This document shows positions 16,944 through 25,947 of a stretch of DNA of 64,000 nt, one piece after another. How positions within the stretch are numbered: the first letter of the stretch is position 1; every line of letters starts with the position of its first letter. The notes beneath the pieces are model-generated. The model saw only the letters and a list, made by a program, of their open reading frames with translations, ran no database searches and had not been told where the DNA came from. Made by a program: the position numbers and the translations under genes. Origin of the DNA: Microbacterium imperiale. GTDB lineage: Bacteria; Actinomycetota; Actinomycetes; Actinomycetales; Microbacteriaceae. The stretch is taken from positions 2,728,001 to 2,792,000 of the forward strand of contig NZ_JAGIOK010000001.1 of assembly GCF_017876655.1 (NCBI RefSeq). Direction: 5' to 3'.

Positions 16944-17368
16944 CCGGGGTGCGCATCGCCCGCATCACCGCGGAGCCGCTCGACGTCGCCGCGCACCTCG
17001 CCGCCGTCGAGTCGCCCGCGATCGGCGCCGTGACCAGCTTCGTCGGAACGGTCCGCGACCACGATCCGGATGCCACGGGCGCCGTCGCCCAGCTCAACTA
17101 CGAAGCCCACCCCGACGCCGAGCCCACCCTGCGACGCATCGCCGAGGCCGTGCTGGGCGACCGCGCCGGCGACGTCGCCGTCAGCCACCGCATCGGCCGA
17201 CTGGACGTGGGTGACGCCGCGGTCGTCATCGCCGTGGGCACAGCGCACCGCGCCGACGCCTTCGACGTGTGCCGCGAGCTCATCGAGGCGATCAAGCGCG
17301 AGCTGCCGATCTGGAAGCAGCAGATCGAGAGCGACGGCACCGCGTCATGGAAGGGCATCGGCGGCTGA
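16940..17368 (+). CDS. moaE: Molybdopterin synthase catalytic subunit
   Basis: The 142-residue large subunit converts cyclic pyranopterin monophosphate to molybdopterin with sulfur delivered by MoaD. Family landmarks are TSFVGTVRDHDP, YEAHPDAEPTLRRI, SHRIGRLDVGDAAV and the C-terminal IKRELPIWKQQ containing the catalytic Lys. It overlaps the previous gene by 4 nt and converges on moaD, which lies on the opposite strand 28 nt away, so the two synthase subunits come from facing operons. Confidence 0.93.
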   Translation: MTGVRIARITAEPLDVAAHLAAVESPAIGAVTSFVGTVRDHDPDATGAVAQLNYEAHPDAEPTLRRIAEAVLGDRAGDVAVSHRIGRLDVGDAAVVIAVGTAHRADAFDVCRELIEAIKRELPIWKQQIESDGTASWKGIGG

Positions 17369-17396
17369 TTCCACCGCGCAGCTCCGACCGCGCGGG

Positions 17397-17630
17397 TCAC
17401 CCGCCCGCGAAGGGCGGCAGCACGTCCACGACGACGTCGGCGCCGAGGGCCGCGTCATCGTCGACCCGCGACCCGTCGACGAGGACGGCGCACCGCGCCA
17501 GGATCGCCCCGAGCGCGGGTCGCTCCTGCACCAGCGCGGCGCGCAGAGCGCCGAGGGTCGGCTCGTCGCGCACCTCGTCGGCGGTGCCCGCGCGCTCGGC
17601 GGCGGCGGCGAAGTAGCGGACGCGCGCCAT
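17397..17630 (-). CDS. moaD: Molybdopterin synthase sulfur-carrier subunit
   Basis: The 77-residue ubiquitin-like protein ends in the required Gly-Gly (LPPFAGG), which MoeB adenylates and which then carries the thiocarboxylate. The start begins MARVRYFAAAAERAG, the family norm. Its ATG shares one base with the moaC stop (TGATG), so it is translationally coupled. It is the last gene of the moeB-moeA-moaC-moaD operon. Confidence 0.92.
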   Translation of the reverse strand: MARVRYFAAAAERAGTADEVRDEPTLGALRAALVQERPALGAILARCAVLVDGSRVDDDAALGADVVVDVLPPFAGG

Positions 17631-18109
17631 CAGCGGTCCTCGCCGGGGCGACGCCAGTCGCCGCTGCGTCCGCCGGACTTCGCGACGATCCGCACCGCGT
17701 CGATGGCCGTCCCCTTGTCGAGGCCCTTCACCATGTCGACCACGGCGAGGCCGGCGACCGACACCGCCGTCAGCGCTTCCATCTCGACACCGGTGCGGTC
17801 GGCGGTGCGCACGGTCGCCTCGATCTCGACACCGGCGTCGGTGATCTCGAGGTCGACGACGACGCCGTGCACGCCGATCACGTGCGCGAGCGGCAGCAGT
17901 TCGGGGGTCCGCTTGGCCGCCTGGATGCCGGCGATGCGGGCGACTGCCAGAACGTCGCCCTTCGGCACGGCGCCGTCGCGCAGCGTCGCGACGACAGCGG
18001 GGCTGCATCGGACGAGGCCGCGGGCGGTCGCGGCGCGCACCGTCGGCTGTTTCGCCGTGACGTCGACCATTCGGGCGTGTCCGGCGTCGTCGAGATGCGT
18101 GAAGGTCAT
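17630..18109 (-). CDS. moaC: Cyclic pyranopterin monophosphate synthase
   Basis: This 159-residue protein completes cyclic pyranopterin synthesis after MoaA. Visible landmarks are MVDVTAKQPTVRAATARG, the active-site-lining KRTPELLPLAHVIGVHG, MEALTAVSVAGLAVVDMVKG and DKGTAIDAVRIVAKSGGRSGDW. Length and order are normal. The start at 18109 lies 4 nt after the moeA stop, and the stop overlaps the moaD start. The substrate producer MoaA is encoded apart, at 30369. Confidence 0.95.
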   Translation of the reverse strand: MTFTHLDDAGHARMVDVTAKQPTVRAATARGLVRCSPAVVATLRDGAVPKGDVLAVARIAGIQAAKRTPELLPLAHVIGVHGVVVDLEITDAGVEIEATVRTADRTGVEMEALTAVSVAGLAVVDMVKGLDKGTAIDAVRIVAKSGGRSGDWRRPGEDR

Positions 18110-18113
18110 GAGG

Positions 18114-19376
18114 TCATCCTCCCAGCAGGAGCACGTCGACGAGGTCGCCCGGTGAGACCTCCGAGACTTCGGCGGGAACGATCGCGTACGCCTCGGCCCG
18201 CGCGAGCCCGCCGGCCAGGTGCGAACCCGAACCGCCGCCGGTGGCAGGCCCGACGGTCCAGCGGGCGGGATCGGTGCGGTCGATCGCCGCGGGCAGGTAC
18301 TGCCGGCGACCCGGTGGCGTGCGCCATGCCGCGCCCGCGGGAAGACGCAGTCCGGGTCGCTGCAGCGCCGTCCGCCCCTGCAGCGCGAGCAGGGCGGGCC
18401 GGACGAACACCTCGAACGACACGGCGGCGCTGACGGGATTGCCCGGCAGCCCGAACACCATCGTTCCCGACGGGAGGACGCCGAACGCCTGCGGCTTGCC
18501 CGGCTGCATCGCCACGCGCGAGAAGCGCAGCGCATCACCCAGCTCGGTCTTCACCACCTCGTAGGCGCCGGCGCTGACACCGCCGGAGGTGATGAGCACG
18601 TCGGCCCGGTCGTCGCCCACGGCGATCCGCTCGAGCACGCGGCGCAGCCCCGGGCCGTCGTCGTCGACGCGCTCGCGCACCACGACCGAGCCGCCCGCTG
18701 CTCGCACCAGTGCCTGGAGCAGCAGCCCGTTCGACTCGGGGATCTGACCGTGCGCTCGCGGCATCCCGGGCTCGACCAGTTCGCTGCCCGTCGACACGAT
18801 CGCCACTCGCGGCCGCTGCGAGACGGTGACGCGGGGGACGTCCGCGGCCGCCGCGGCGGCGAGCTGCAGGGGGCCGAGCAGGACGCCGGGCTCGAGCACG
18901 CGATCACCGGGCCGCAGATCATCGTGGGCGCGGCGGATGAAGACGCCGCGTCGCGCGGGAGCGCGCAGGACGCGGACGACCCGCAGGGAGTCCTCGAGTC
19001 CGCCGGCGGTGTCTTCGAACGGCACGATGGCGTCCGCGTCGGTCGGCACGGGAGCGCCGGTCATGATGCGGGCGGCCTGCCCGCGACCCAGCGGCGGGTC
19101 ATCGGACCCGCCGGCCGGCAGGTCGGCGACGACGGTCAGCTCGATCGGCTGCGCCTCGGATGCGGCGCTCACATCGTCGAAGCGCACCGCGAAGCCGTCC
19201 ATGGCCGAGTTGTCGAACGCGGGGATGCCGCCGTGCGCGCGCACCGGGTCGCGCAGCGTCAGCCCGTCGGCATCAGCCAGATCGACGGTGCGAGTCGGCA
19301 GCGGATGCACGGCCGCGAGGATGTCGGCGAGGTGCTCCTCGACCGAGCGCAGGCCACCGCCGGGCGACACGCTCAT
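18114..19376 (-). CDS. moeA: Molybdopterin molybdenumtransferase
   Basis: The 420-residue enzyme inserts molybdate into adenylylated molybdopterin. Family motifs are PAFDNSAMDGFAV near residue 50, RIMTGAPVPTDADAIVPFED, VSTGSELVEPG and the MogA-like ITSGGVSAGAYE, followed by GLPGNPVSA. The start at 19376 (MSVSPGGGLRSVEEHL) overlaps the moeB stop by 4 nt; the longer open frame upstream is a shadow of moeB. It is co-transcribed with moeB, moaC and moaD. Confidence 0.94.
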   Translation of the reverse strand: MSVSPGGGLRSVEEHLADILAAVHPLPTRTVDLADADGLTLRDPVRAHGGIPAFDNSAMDGFAVRFDDVSAASEAQPIELTVVADLPAGGSDDPPLGRGQAARIMTGAPVPTDADAIVPFEDTAGGLEDSLRVVRVLRAPARRGVFIRRAHDDLRPGDRVLEPGVLLGPLQLAAAAAADVPRVTVSQRPRVAIVSTGSELVEPGMPRAHGQIPESNGLLLQALVRAAGGSVVVRERVDDDGPGLRRVLERIAVGDDRADVLITSGGVSAGAYEVVKTELGDALRFSRVAMQPGKPQAFGVLPSGTMVFGLPGNPVSAAVSFEVFVRPALLALQGRTALQRPGLRLPAGAAWRTPPGRRQYLPAAIDRTDPARWTVGPATGGGSGSHLAGGLARAEAYAIVPAEVSEVSPGDLVDVLLLGG

Positions 19377-20455
19377 CGCGACCACGCTGCCAGACCGCCG
19401 GCGAGCACGACGGCGTCGACGCCGCGCGCCCGCAGCGCGTCGGCGGCCCGGTGCGCCCGCATCCCGCGGGCGCAGACCACGACCGCGCGGTCGCCTCCGA
19501 AGCGTTCGGGGCGCTCGAGCAGGTCGCCGAGCGGGATGAGGACGGCACCGGTGAGCGTGCCCGCGGCCGTCTCGGACGGCTCGCGCACGTCGAGGACGAC
19601 CGCCCCGGCCGCCTGGGCGGCGAGGAGCCCGTCGAGGTCGGTCTCGGGCGCCGGCGCGGCGGCAGGGATCGGCGACGCGTCCGTGGCGCGCGCGGGTCGC
19701 AGCGGCACCTCGCGCTGCGTCGCCCACAGGGCATCGACGAGGACCACCCGTCCGAGCAGGGGAGCTCCGACGCCGGTGATCAGCTTGATCGCCTCGGTCG
19801 CGAGCATGCCGCCGACGGTCAGGCACAGCGATCCCAGCACACCGACCTCGGCGCACGTGGGCGGTTCGCCGGCGCTGCCCGGCGGGTAGAGGTCGGCCAG
19901 GCGCACGGCATCCGTGCCCGCCGGCGGACGCGACCAGAACACCGTGACCTGGGCGTGGAACTCCTGGATCACGCCCCACACCAGCGGCACACCGAGCTCG
20001 TCGCAGGCGGCGGCCACCGCCGTGCGGGTGGCGAACGTGTCGGTGCCGTCGACCACGAGGTCGCATCCGGCCAGCAGGTCGGCCGCGGAGCTCGCGTCCA
20101 GGCGCTCGCGCCGCACGTCCACGCGGATGTCGGGCGAGAGCGCGACGGCCGCTCGCGCCGCGGAGGTCGCCTTGGGCGTACCGACATCCTCGGTGCGGTG
20201 GATCACCTGACGCTGGAGATTCGAGAACTCCACCACGTCGTCGTCGATCACGGTGATGCGGCCGACGCCCGCGGCGGCCAGACCGAGGATGACGGGTGAG
20301 CCCAGTCCGCCCGCGCCGACGACCGCGACGTGCGCGGCGGCGAGCCGGCGCTGCCCCTCGTCGCCGAGCCCGGCGAGGACGCTGTGTCGCGCGGTTCGCT
20401 CGCGCTCGCGCTCCGAGAGCGGGCCGGTGGGGGACACGAGGGGCGGGAGAGCCAT
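19373..20455 (-). CDS. moeB: MoeB/MoeZ adenylyltransferase-rhodanese fusion
   Basis: The 360-residue protein activates MoaD by adenylation and supplies sulfur. The ThiF-type domain has the ATP loop GAGGLGSPV (residues 49-57), the NLQRQV segment and the catalytic Cys in PTCAEVGVLG. The C-terminal rhodanese domain, from about residue 270, has the active-site loop CARGMR. The zinc-binding CxxC pairs of E. coli MoeB are missing, as in mycobacterial MoeZ-type proteins, so this is a lineage trait and not damage. TAGCCT (complement of 20462-20467) lies 6 nt before the ATG, suggesting leaderless transcription of the moeB-moeA-moaC-moaD operon, divergent from the Mop regulator. Confidence 0.92.
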   Translation of the reverse strand: MALPPLVSPTGPLSERERERTARHSVLAGLGDEGQRRLAAAHVAVVGAGGLGSPVILGLAAAGVGRITVIDDDVVEFSNLQRQVIHRTEDVGTPKATSAARAAVALSPDIRVDVRRERLDASSAADLLAGCDLVVDGTDTFATRTAVAAACDELGVPLVWGVIQEFHAQVTVFWSRPPAGTDAVRLADLYPPGSAGEPPTCAEVGVLGSLCLTVGGMLATEAIKLITGVGAPLLGRVVLVDALWATQREVPLRPARATDASPIPAAAPAPETDLDGLLAAQAAGAVVLDVREPSETAAGTLTGAVLIPLGDLLERPERFGGDRAVVVCARGMRAHRAADALRARGVDAVVLAGGLAAWSR

Positions 20456-20574
20456 GGCATCAGGCTAGACGCGGCCGGCGCCGACCGGCTCGGGATCACG
20501 GAATTCCGCGTTGAGTGCCGCGGATGCGGTGATATCGGCCCAGCGGGGACGCAGGTGCGGGTATGTTCAGCTGC

Positions 20575-20967
20575 GTGACGGACTATCGCATCTCCGAGGC
20601 AGCGCGCTTGCTGGGCGTCAGCGACGACACCGTGCGCCGCTGGACCGAGAACGGGACGCTGCCGAGCACGGACGAGAGCCCTCGGCGCATCCCGGGCGAT
20701 GCGCTCGCCGCTCACGCGGTCGCCCTGGCCGACGCGGCATCCGATCCGCTCGACCAGCTCTCGAGCGCGCGGAACCGGTTCGTCGGGCTGGTCACCCGCG
20801 TGCAGATCGACGGGCTCATGGCGCAGGTCGACGTGCAGTCGGGGCCCCACCGGGTCGTGTCGCTCATGACGGCGGAGGCCGCCCGCGAGCTCGCTCTCGA
20901 ACCGGGCTCGCTCGCCGTGGCCGTGGTCAAAGCGACGACGGTCGTCATCGAGACGCCGAAGGGATGA
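20575..20967 (+). CDS. Molybdate-responsive regulator: HTH plus Mop (TOBE) domain
   Basis: The protein has about 130 residues. The N-terminus (YRISEAARLLGVSDDTVRRWTENG) is a MerR/excisionase-type DNA-binding helix-turn-helix. The C-terminal half (SARNRFVGLVTRVQIDGLMAQVDVQSGPHRVVSLMT) is a single Mop domain that binds molybdate or tungstate. The GTG at 20575 is preferred over ATG at 20563 because TATGTT (20562-20567) is 7 nt upstream and would be destroyed as -10 if translation began there. Its stop overlaps the modA start. It probably controls modABC and perhaps the divergent moeB operon in response to molybdate. Confidence 0.82.
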   Translation: MTDYRISEAARLLGVSDDTVRRWTENGTLPSTDESPRRIPGDALAAHAVALADAASDPLDQLSSARNRFVGLVTRVQIDGLMAQVDVQSGPHRVVSLMTAEAARELALEPGSLAVAVVKATTVVIETPKG

Positions 20968-21764
20968 GGGCGACGATGCGTCGACGCGTCCGGATCGTCG
21001 CGGGACTGACCGGGCTCGCGCTGGCTCTCGCCGGCTGCGGTATCTCGAGCGGCGACGACGGTGCCGTCGTACCCGGGGAAAGCGCGGACGCCGTCGCCGG
21101 CCAGGTCACGGTGTTCGCCGCGGCGTCGCTGAGCGCCGCGTTCGACGAGATCGCCGCGGATGTGGAGGCGGCGTACCCGGGCGTCGAGGTCGAGCCCATC
21201 CGCTATGACGGGTCGTCGACGCTCGCGACGCAACTCGTCGAGGGCGCGCGCGCCGATGTCTTCGCGTCGGCGGACGAGGCGAACATGCAGAGAGTCATCG
21301 ACGCGGGCCTCGCCGCTTCGCCGCGCGTATTCGCGACGAACCGCCTCACGCTCGTCGTGCCCGTCGGCAACCCGGGTGATGTGACGGGCCTGGCCGACCT
21401 CGCCGACCCCGACCTCGCCGTGGTGCTGTGCGCCGCCGAGGTTCCGTGCGGAGCGGCATCCGGGCAGCTGACGCAGGCCGCCGGCGTGACGCCGCGCGTC
21501 GACAGCTACGAGCAGAACGTCACGGCGGTGCTGACGAAGATCGCCACCGGCGAGGCCGACGCGGGTCTGGTGTACGTGACGGATGCCGCCGCCTCGGACG
21601 ACGTCGAGACGGTGCCGACCGCCGGTGCCGACGGCGTCGTCAACCGGTACCCCATCGTGGCGCTGGACGACGCGCGATCGCCGGCGGCCGCCGCCTTCGT
21701 CGGCCATGTCCTCTCGCCCGCCGGCCGCGCGGTGCTCGAGCGGTGGGGATTCGGCGCCCCGTGA
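20964..21764 (+). CDS. modA: Molybdate ABC importer, binding lipoprotein
   Basis: The 266-residue binding protein has a lipoprotein signal (VAGLTGLALALAGC, lipobox Cys near residue 25), so it is membrane-tethered as in other Gram-positives. The ModA family signature FAAASLSAAFDEIAADVEAAYPGVE starts near residue 50, and ARADVFASADEANM and AGLVYVTDAAA contribute to anion binding. It overlaps the regulator stop and the modB start by 4 nt each, giving a tightly coupled operon. Confidence 0.93.
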   Translation: MRATMRRRVRIVAGLTGLALALAGCGISSGDDGAVVPGESADAVAGQVTVFAAASLSAAFDEIAADVEAAYPGVEVEPIRYDGSSTLATQLVEGARADVFASADEANMQRVIDAGLAASPRVFATNRLTLVVPVGNPGDVTGLADLADPDLAVVLCAAEVPCGAASGQLTQAAGVTPRVDSYEQNVTAVLTKIATGEADAGLVYVTDAAASDDVETVPTAGADGVVNRYPIVALDDARSPAAAAFVGHVLSPAGRAVLERWGFGAP

Positions 21765-22585
21765 GCACCGGGGGCAACGTGAGTACGGCGAGCGGCTCGG
21801 CGTTCGTGCCGCGCATCCTGCTCCTGCCGGCGGTGCTCGCCGTGGCGCTGCTCGTCGTGCCGCTTATCGCGCTCGTCGGCCGGCTCGACCCGGCGACGCT
21901 GTGGGCCGACGTCACCTCGCCCGCGGCGATGTCTGCGCTCGCGCTCTCGCTGCAGACTGCGACGGTCGCGACCGTGGCGTGCGCCGTGCTCGGGATTCCG
22001 CTCGCGCTGGTCATCGCCCGAGCGGGAGCGCGGACGGCCGCGGTGCTGCGCGCCGTGGTGACGGTTCCCCTCGTGCTGCCTCCGATGGTCGGTGGCGTCG
22101 CGCTGCTGTTCCTCTTCGGCCGCAACGGGTGGCTCGGGGTCGCGCTCGAGACGGTCGGCATCCGCATCCCGTTCACGACCGCCGCGGTGATCCTCGCCCA
22201 GACGTTCGTCGCCCTGCCCTTCCTCGTGCTCGCGCTCGAGGGGGCGCTGCGCGCCACGGGGGTGCGGTACGAGCAGGCGGCCGCGGCGCTCGGCGCGGGT
22301 CGCTGGCGCATCCTGTGGCGCATCACGCTGCCGCTGGCCACGCCGGGACTCGTCGCCGGCGTCGTGCTGTGCTTCGCGCGGGCGCTCGGCGAGTTCGGCG
22401 CGACCGCGCTGTTCGCGGGCAACGCGCCGGGGGTCACGCAGACCATGCCCCTCGCGATCTACACGGCGTTCAACGGCGCCGGCGTGTCGCAGGGAACCGC
22501 CGTCGCGCTCTCGATGCTGCTGCTCGTGACCGCGGTCGCGGTGCTGCTGCTCGTCCGCGGCTGGCGTCCCGGGAGCACCCGGTGA
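21761..22585 (+). CDS. modB: Molybdate ABC importer, permease
   Basis: The 274-residue, roughly six-helix permease carries an EAA-type loop (YEQAAAALGAGRWRILWRITLPLATPG) and the ModB/CysT motif RALGEFGATALFAGN. VPLVLPPMVGGVALL is the conserved gate region. The GTG start at 21761 overlaps the modA stop by 4 nt; the modC GTG overlaps its own stop in the same way. Confidence 0.93.
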   Translation: MSTGGNVSTASGSAFVPRILLLPAVLAVALLVVPLIALVGRLDPATLWADVTSPAAMSALALSLQTATVATVACAVLGIPLALVIARAGARTAAVLRAVVTVPLVLPPMVGGVALLFLFGRNGWLGVALETVGIRIPFTTAAVILAQTFVALPFLVLALEGALRATGVRYEQAAAALGAGRWRILWRITLPLATPGLVAGVVLCFARALGEFGATALFAGNAPGVTQTMPLAIYTAFNGAGVSQGTAVALSMLLLVTAVAVLLLVRGWRPGSTR

Positions 22586-23622
22586 CGGCGGCGCTCACTG
22601 CCGACATCGGCGTGCGACGCCGCGGCCTGACGGTGTCGGCGGCCCTCACCGCGGCACCCGGCGAGATCGTGGCCGTGATGGGACCGAGCGGCGCGGGCAA
22701 GACGACCATCCTCGAGGCGATCGCGGGGCTGACCCCCCTCGACGCCGGCTCGGTGCGCATCGGCGACGAGGTGGTCTCCGCCCCCGGCCACCAGGTCGCA
22801 CCCCGACGACGCGGCACCGTGCTGCTGCGCCAGGACCCGTGCCTGTTCCCCCACCTCAGCGCGCGCGACAACGTCGCGTTCGGCCTGCGCTCACGCGGAG
22901 AGTCGGCACGGCGGGCGCGCACTGCGGCCGAGGACTGGCTCGCGCGCGTCGGGCTCGCCGGTGCCGGCGACCGGGCCCCGCGGGAGCTGTCGGGCGGGCA
23001 GCAGCAGCGCGTCGCCCTCGCGCGAGCCCTCGCGGCGGAGCCTCGCGTCGTGCTGCTCGACGAACCCCTCACGGCCCTCGACCCCGCGACCGCCGCGACG
23101 CTGCGGACGGTGCTGGCGGATCAGCTGCGGGCGGCCGGGACGACGACGGTGCTCGTCACCCACGATGCGCTCGATGCCGCCGCGGCGGCCGATCGTCTCG
23201 TGCTGCTGGAGAACGGGGAAGTGTCGCAGCGCGGCGATGTGCGCGCGGTGCTGCGGGCGCCCGCCACGGCGTTCGGCGCGGCCATCGCGGGGCTCAATCG
23301 TGTCGTGGGGCGCGTCGAGGGAGGCGTCTGGCGGTCGGGTGCCCTGCGCATCGCCCAACGAGCGGACGCCGGCGGCGCCTCTATCGCGCTGTTCCGCCCG
23401 AGCGCCGTCGCCGTCGCACCCGGGGAGGGTGGGATCGGCCTCGCCGACGCGATCACCTGGGAGGCGACGGTCCAGCGACTCGAGCCCACGGTCGGCGGTA
23501 TGCGGGTGTTCGTCGCCGACCCGGCGCTCGCCGTCGACGTCGGAGTGGAGCACGCGGCGGAGCTGCGGTCCGGCAGCCGCGTCGTGCTCAGCCTCGCGGC
23601 ATCCGCCATCGCGTGGGCCTGA
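22582..23622 (+). CDS. modC: Molybdate ABC importer, ATPase
   Basis: The 346-residue ATPase shows Walker A GPSGAGKT (residues 34-41), the Q-loop in VLLRQDPCLFPH, signature LSGGQQQR, Walker B VVLLDEPL and the H-loop VTHD. A C-terminal TOBE-like region (residues 260-346, with RPSAVAVAP and RLEPTVGGMRVFV) may allow regulation by molybdate, though it is divergent. It is the last gene of the mod operon; a GNAT gene with its own promoter follows after 42 nt. Confidence 0.92.
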   Translation: MTAALTADIGVRRRGLTVSAALTAAPGEIVAVMGPSGAGKTTILEAIAGLTPLDAGSVRIGDEVVSAPGHQVAPRRRGTVLLRQDPCLFPHLSARDNVAFGLRSRGESARRARTAAEDWLARVGLAGAGDRAPRELSGGQQQRVALARALAAEPRVVLLDEPLTALDPATAATLRTVLADQLRAAGTTTVLVTHDALDAAAAADRLVLLENGEVSQRGDVRAVLRAPATAFGAAIAGLNRVVGRVEGGVWRSGALRIAQRADAGGASIALFRPSAVAVAPGEGGIGLADAITWEATVQRLEPTVGGMRVFVADPALAVDVGVEHAAELRSGSRVVLSLAASAIAWA

Positions 23623-23664
23623 TTCGTCTCACGCAGCGGTGCGCTGCGGTGGCACGATGAGGGG

Positions 23665-24273
23665 ATGCTCCATCTCCGCCGCGTGCGGCCCGGCGACGTC
23701 GCCGCGCTCGCCGACATCTGCCTGCGCACCGCCGACCACGGCGCCGATGCGACGGGACTGCTCGACGACGACGAGATCTGGGGCGCGGTGTTCGCCGTGC
23801 CGTACGCGCAGCGGCATCCCGAGTTCGCGTTCGTCGTCGCGGACGACGACGAGCAGCCGCACGGGTACGTCGTCGCGGCCCCGGACACCGACGATTTCGA
23901 AGCGTGGTTCCGGGATGCCTGGTGGCCGCGATTCGCCGATCGGTGGCCGCAGCCGGCGGCCGACGACACCTCGCGTCAGGCGGGGATCCTCCGGTACGCC
24001 TACGCTCGGCGCCCCGGCGCCGCGCCGCACGCCGCCCGCTACCCGGCTCACCTGCACATCGACCTGCTGCCGTCGGCGCAGGGGCACGGCTGGGGAAGGC
24101 GCCTGATGCAGCGTGTGTTCGACGAACTGCGGGCCGCGGGGGTCCCCGGGCTGCACTTGGGCGCCTCGGCCCGGAACACCGGCGCGCTCGCCTTCTACGA
24201 CCGCCTCGGGCTGGAGCGCCTGCCCTCGGGACCGGGCGGCCAGGACTTCGGGATCGACCTCACCGTCCGCTGA
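23665..24273 (+). CDS. GNAT-family N-acetyltransferase
   Basis: The 202-residue acetyltransferase has the acetyl-CoA loop LPSAQGHGWGRRLMQRVF (motif A, Q-x-x-G-x-G/R) near residue 135 and the C-terminal SARNTGALAFYDRLGLERL. The PAHLHIDLLP segment is typical of a subgroup related to eukaryotic OGA-like acetyltransferases. The substrate is unknown. CACGAT (23653-23658) lies 6 nt before the ATG, consistent with a leaderless transcript independent of modABC. It converges with cydC. Confidence 0.82.
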   Translation: MLHLRRVRPGDVAALADICLRTADHGADATGLLDDDEIWGAVFAVPYAQRHPEFAFVVADDDEQPHGYVVAAPDTDDFEAWFRDAWWPRFADRWPQPAADDTSRQAGILRYAYARRPGAAPHAARYPAHLHIDLLPSAQGHGWGRRLMQRVFDELRAAGVPGLHLGASARNTGALAFYDRLGLERLPSGPGGQDFGIDLTVR

Positions 24274-24285
24274 GGCGCGACCGGC

Positions 24286-25947
24286 TCAGCCCGTGACGAT
24301 CCGGCCGTCGACGATCCGCACCGTACGGTCGACGAGCTCGGCGGGCACTCGCACGTGCGAGATCAGCACCACCGCCCGTTCGTCGTCGACCGCAGCGAGC
24401 ATGTCGCGCAGGAGCGCATCGGATGCCGCGGGGTCGACCCCCGCCGTCGGCTCGTCGAGCACGAGCACGGGGAAGCCGTGCAGCAGAGCCCGCGCCAGCG
24501 CGATGCGCTGAGCCTGACCGCCCGAGACGAGCGAGCCCTGTTCGCCCACGCGCGCGTCGAGCCCGCCCCGCTCGCGCAGCCACGGGCCCAGGCCGACGCG
24601 GTCGAGCACGGCCTCGAGCTCGGCGTCGCTGGCGGTGTCGCGCGCGAAGAGCAGGTTCTGACGGATGTCTTCGTCGAACAGCATCGGCTGCTGCTCGCAC
24701 AGGCCGACGGTGAGGCGGACGTCGTCGGGGGCGAGGTCGCGGACGTCGGTGCGGCCGATGCGGTAGCTGCCGTCGACATCGAGGAACCGCACGAGCGCGT
24801 GAGCGAGCGTCGACTTGCCGGCACCGCTCGACCCGACCACGAGCACCCGTTCGCCGGGGCGCACGTCGAAATCGAGGTCCGAGAGCGCCGGACTCGCCGC
24901 GCCGGGCCACGACACCGAGACCCCGCGCAGGTGCAGACCGTCGCCCAGCGCCGGAGCGGTGCCGGTCGGTACGACGGCGCTCGACACGAGTCCGGCAGGG
25001 ATGTCGCTGGGCACGGTATCGGCGATGCGTTCGGCGGACGCGCGCACCTGGCGCCATGACGCCGCCGCGAGCGGCACCGTCGTGAACACCTCGAACACCG
25101 CCATCGGAACCAGGACCGCGACCGCGAGCCAGGGTCCGCCGAGGGTGGCGACATCGGGCGCGGTCACTGCGACGGCGAGGATCGAGGCGGCTCCCGCGGC
25201 CAGCGACACGATCGCCGTGCTGCCGGCCTGGGCGCCGGCGCGGCGGACGACGGCGCGTCGCAGATCGCGGTCGGCAGCCTCGATCCGCTCACGGCTGGTC
25301 GCCTCGGCGCCGAAGGCGAGCAGCACGTCGAGGCTGCCCAGGTGGTCGGCGACGGCATCGGCCAGCCGCGCCCGCAACGGCGCGATGGTGCGCTCGGCGC
25401 GTGCTCCGGCGAGCCAGCCCCACCCGGTGGCCGCGGCAGCGGCGACGGCGAGGCAGCCGAGCAGCGTCAGCGCCGCCGGCCACGACACCGTCGCGACGAA
25501 CACCACCGAGGCCAGTGCGACGGTCGCCGAGGCCACGAGCGGCTCGACGACGCGCAGCGGGAGGTTCTGCAGGTCGTCGACGTCGTCGACGAGCGCCGAC
25601 AGCGCCGAGCCGCGTCGCACGCGCCCCAGGCCGTCGGGGGCGAGCGGGATCAGGCGGCGCACGAGGTCGGTGCGGGTCGTCGCGAGCTGTCGCAGCGCCG
25701 CATCGTGGGACGTCAGGCGCTCGAGGTAGCGGAACACGGCGCGCGCGATCGCGAAGGCGCGTACCCCGACGACGGCGGCCATGACGTACATGACGGCCGG
25801 CTGCTCGCTCGCGCGGACGATGAGCCAGGCGCTGCAGGCGAGCAGAGCCACCGCGGCGGCTTCGGTCGCGAAACCGGTCGCCAGCGCGGGCCAGAACCTC
25901 CGGGCCGGGGGCAGGGCGCCGCGCAGCACTTCACGCGTGGTCGTCAC
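24286..25947 (-). CDS. cydC: Cytochrome bd biogenesis ABC exporter, CydC half
   Basis: The 553-residue half-transporter has six N-terminal helices and a C-terminal ATPase domain with Walker A GSSGAGKS, signature LVSGGQAQRIALARAL and Walker B VLVLDEPTAGVDP. CydDC exports glutathione or cysteine-type thiols (or transports heme, as debated) and is needed to assemble cytochrome bd. The GTG at 25947 (VTTTREVLRG) overlaps the cydD stop by 4 nt. A 1072-codon open frame covers this gene and part of the next, but its upstream portion is a shadow of cydD. It is the last gene of cydABDC. Confidence 0.93.
   Translation of the reverse strand: MTTTREVLRGALPPARRFWPALATGFATEAAAVALLACSAWLIVRASEQPAVMYVMAAVVGVRAFAIARAVFRYLERLTSHDAALRQLATTRTDLVRRLIPLAPDGLGRVRRGSALSALVDDVDDLQNLPLRVVEPLVASATVALASVVFVATVSWPAALTLLGCLAVAAAAATGWGWLAGARAERTIAPLRARLADAVADHLGSLDVLLAFGAEATSRERIEAADRDLRRAVVRRAGAQAGSTAIVSLAAGAASILAVAVTAPDVATLGGPWLAVAVLVPMAVFEVFTTVPLAAASWRQVRASAERIADTVPSDIPAGLVSSAVVPTGTAPALGDGLHLRGVSVSWPGAASPALSDLDFDVRPGERVLVVGSSGAGKSTLAHALVRFLDVDGSYRIGRTDVRDLAPDDVRLTVGLCEQQPMLFDEDIRQNLLFARDTASDAELEAVLDRVGLGPWLRERGGLDARVGEQGSLVSGGQAQRIALARALLHGFPVLVLDEPTAGVDPAASDALLRDMLAAVDDERAVVLISHVRVPAELVDRTVRIVDGRIVTG

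Noticed and set aside
19373..20455. Loss of zinc CxxC pairs in MoeB as a sign of decay
   Set aside because: Mycobacterial MoeZ-type proteins also lack them, and all catalytic residues are present, so it is a lineage feature.
20499..20508. CGGAATTCCG palindrome between moeB and the Mop regulator
   Set aside because: Possible operator, but short and without a second copy or clear link to either promoter.
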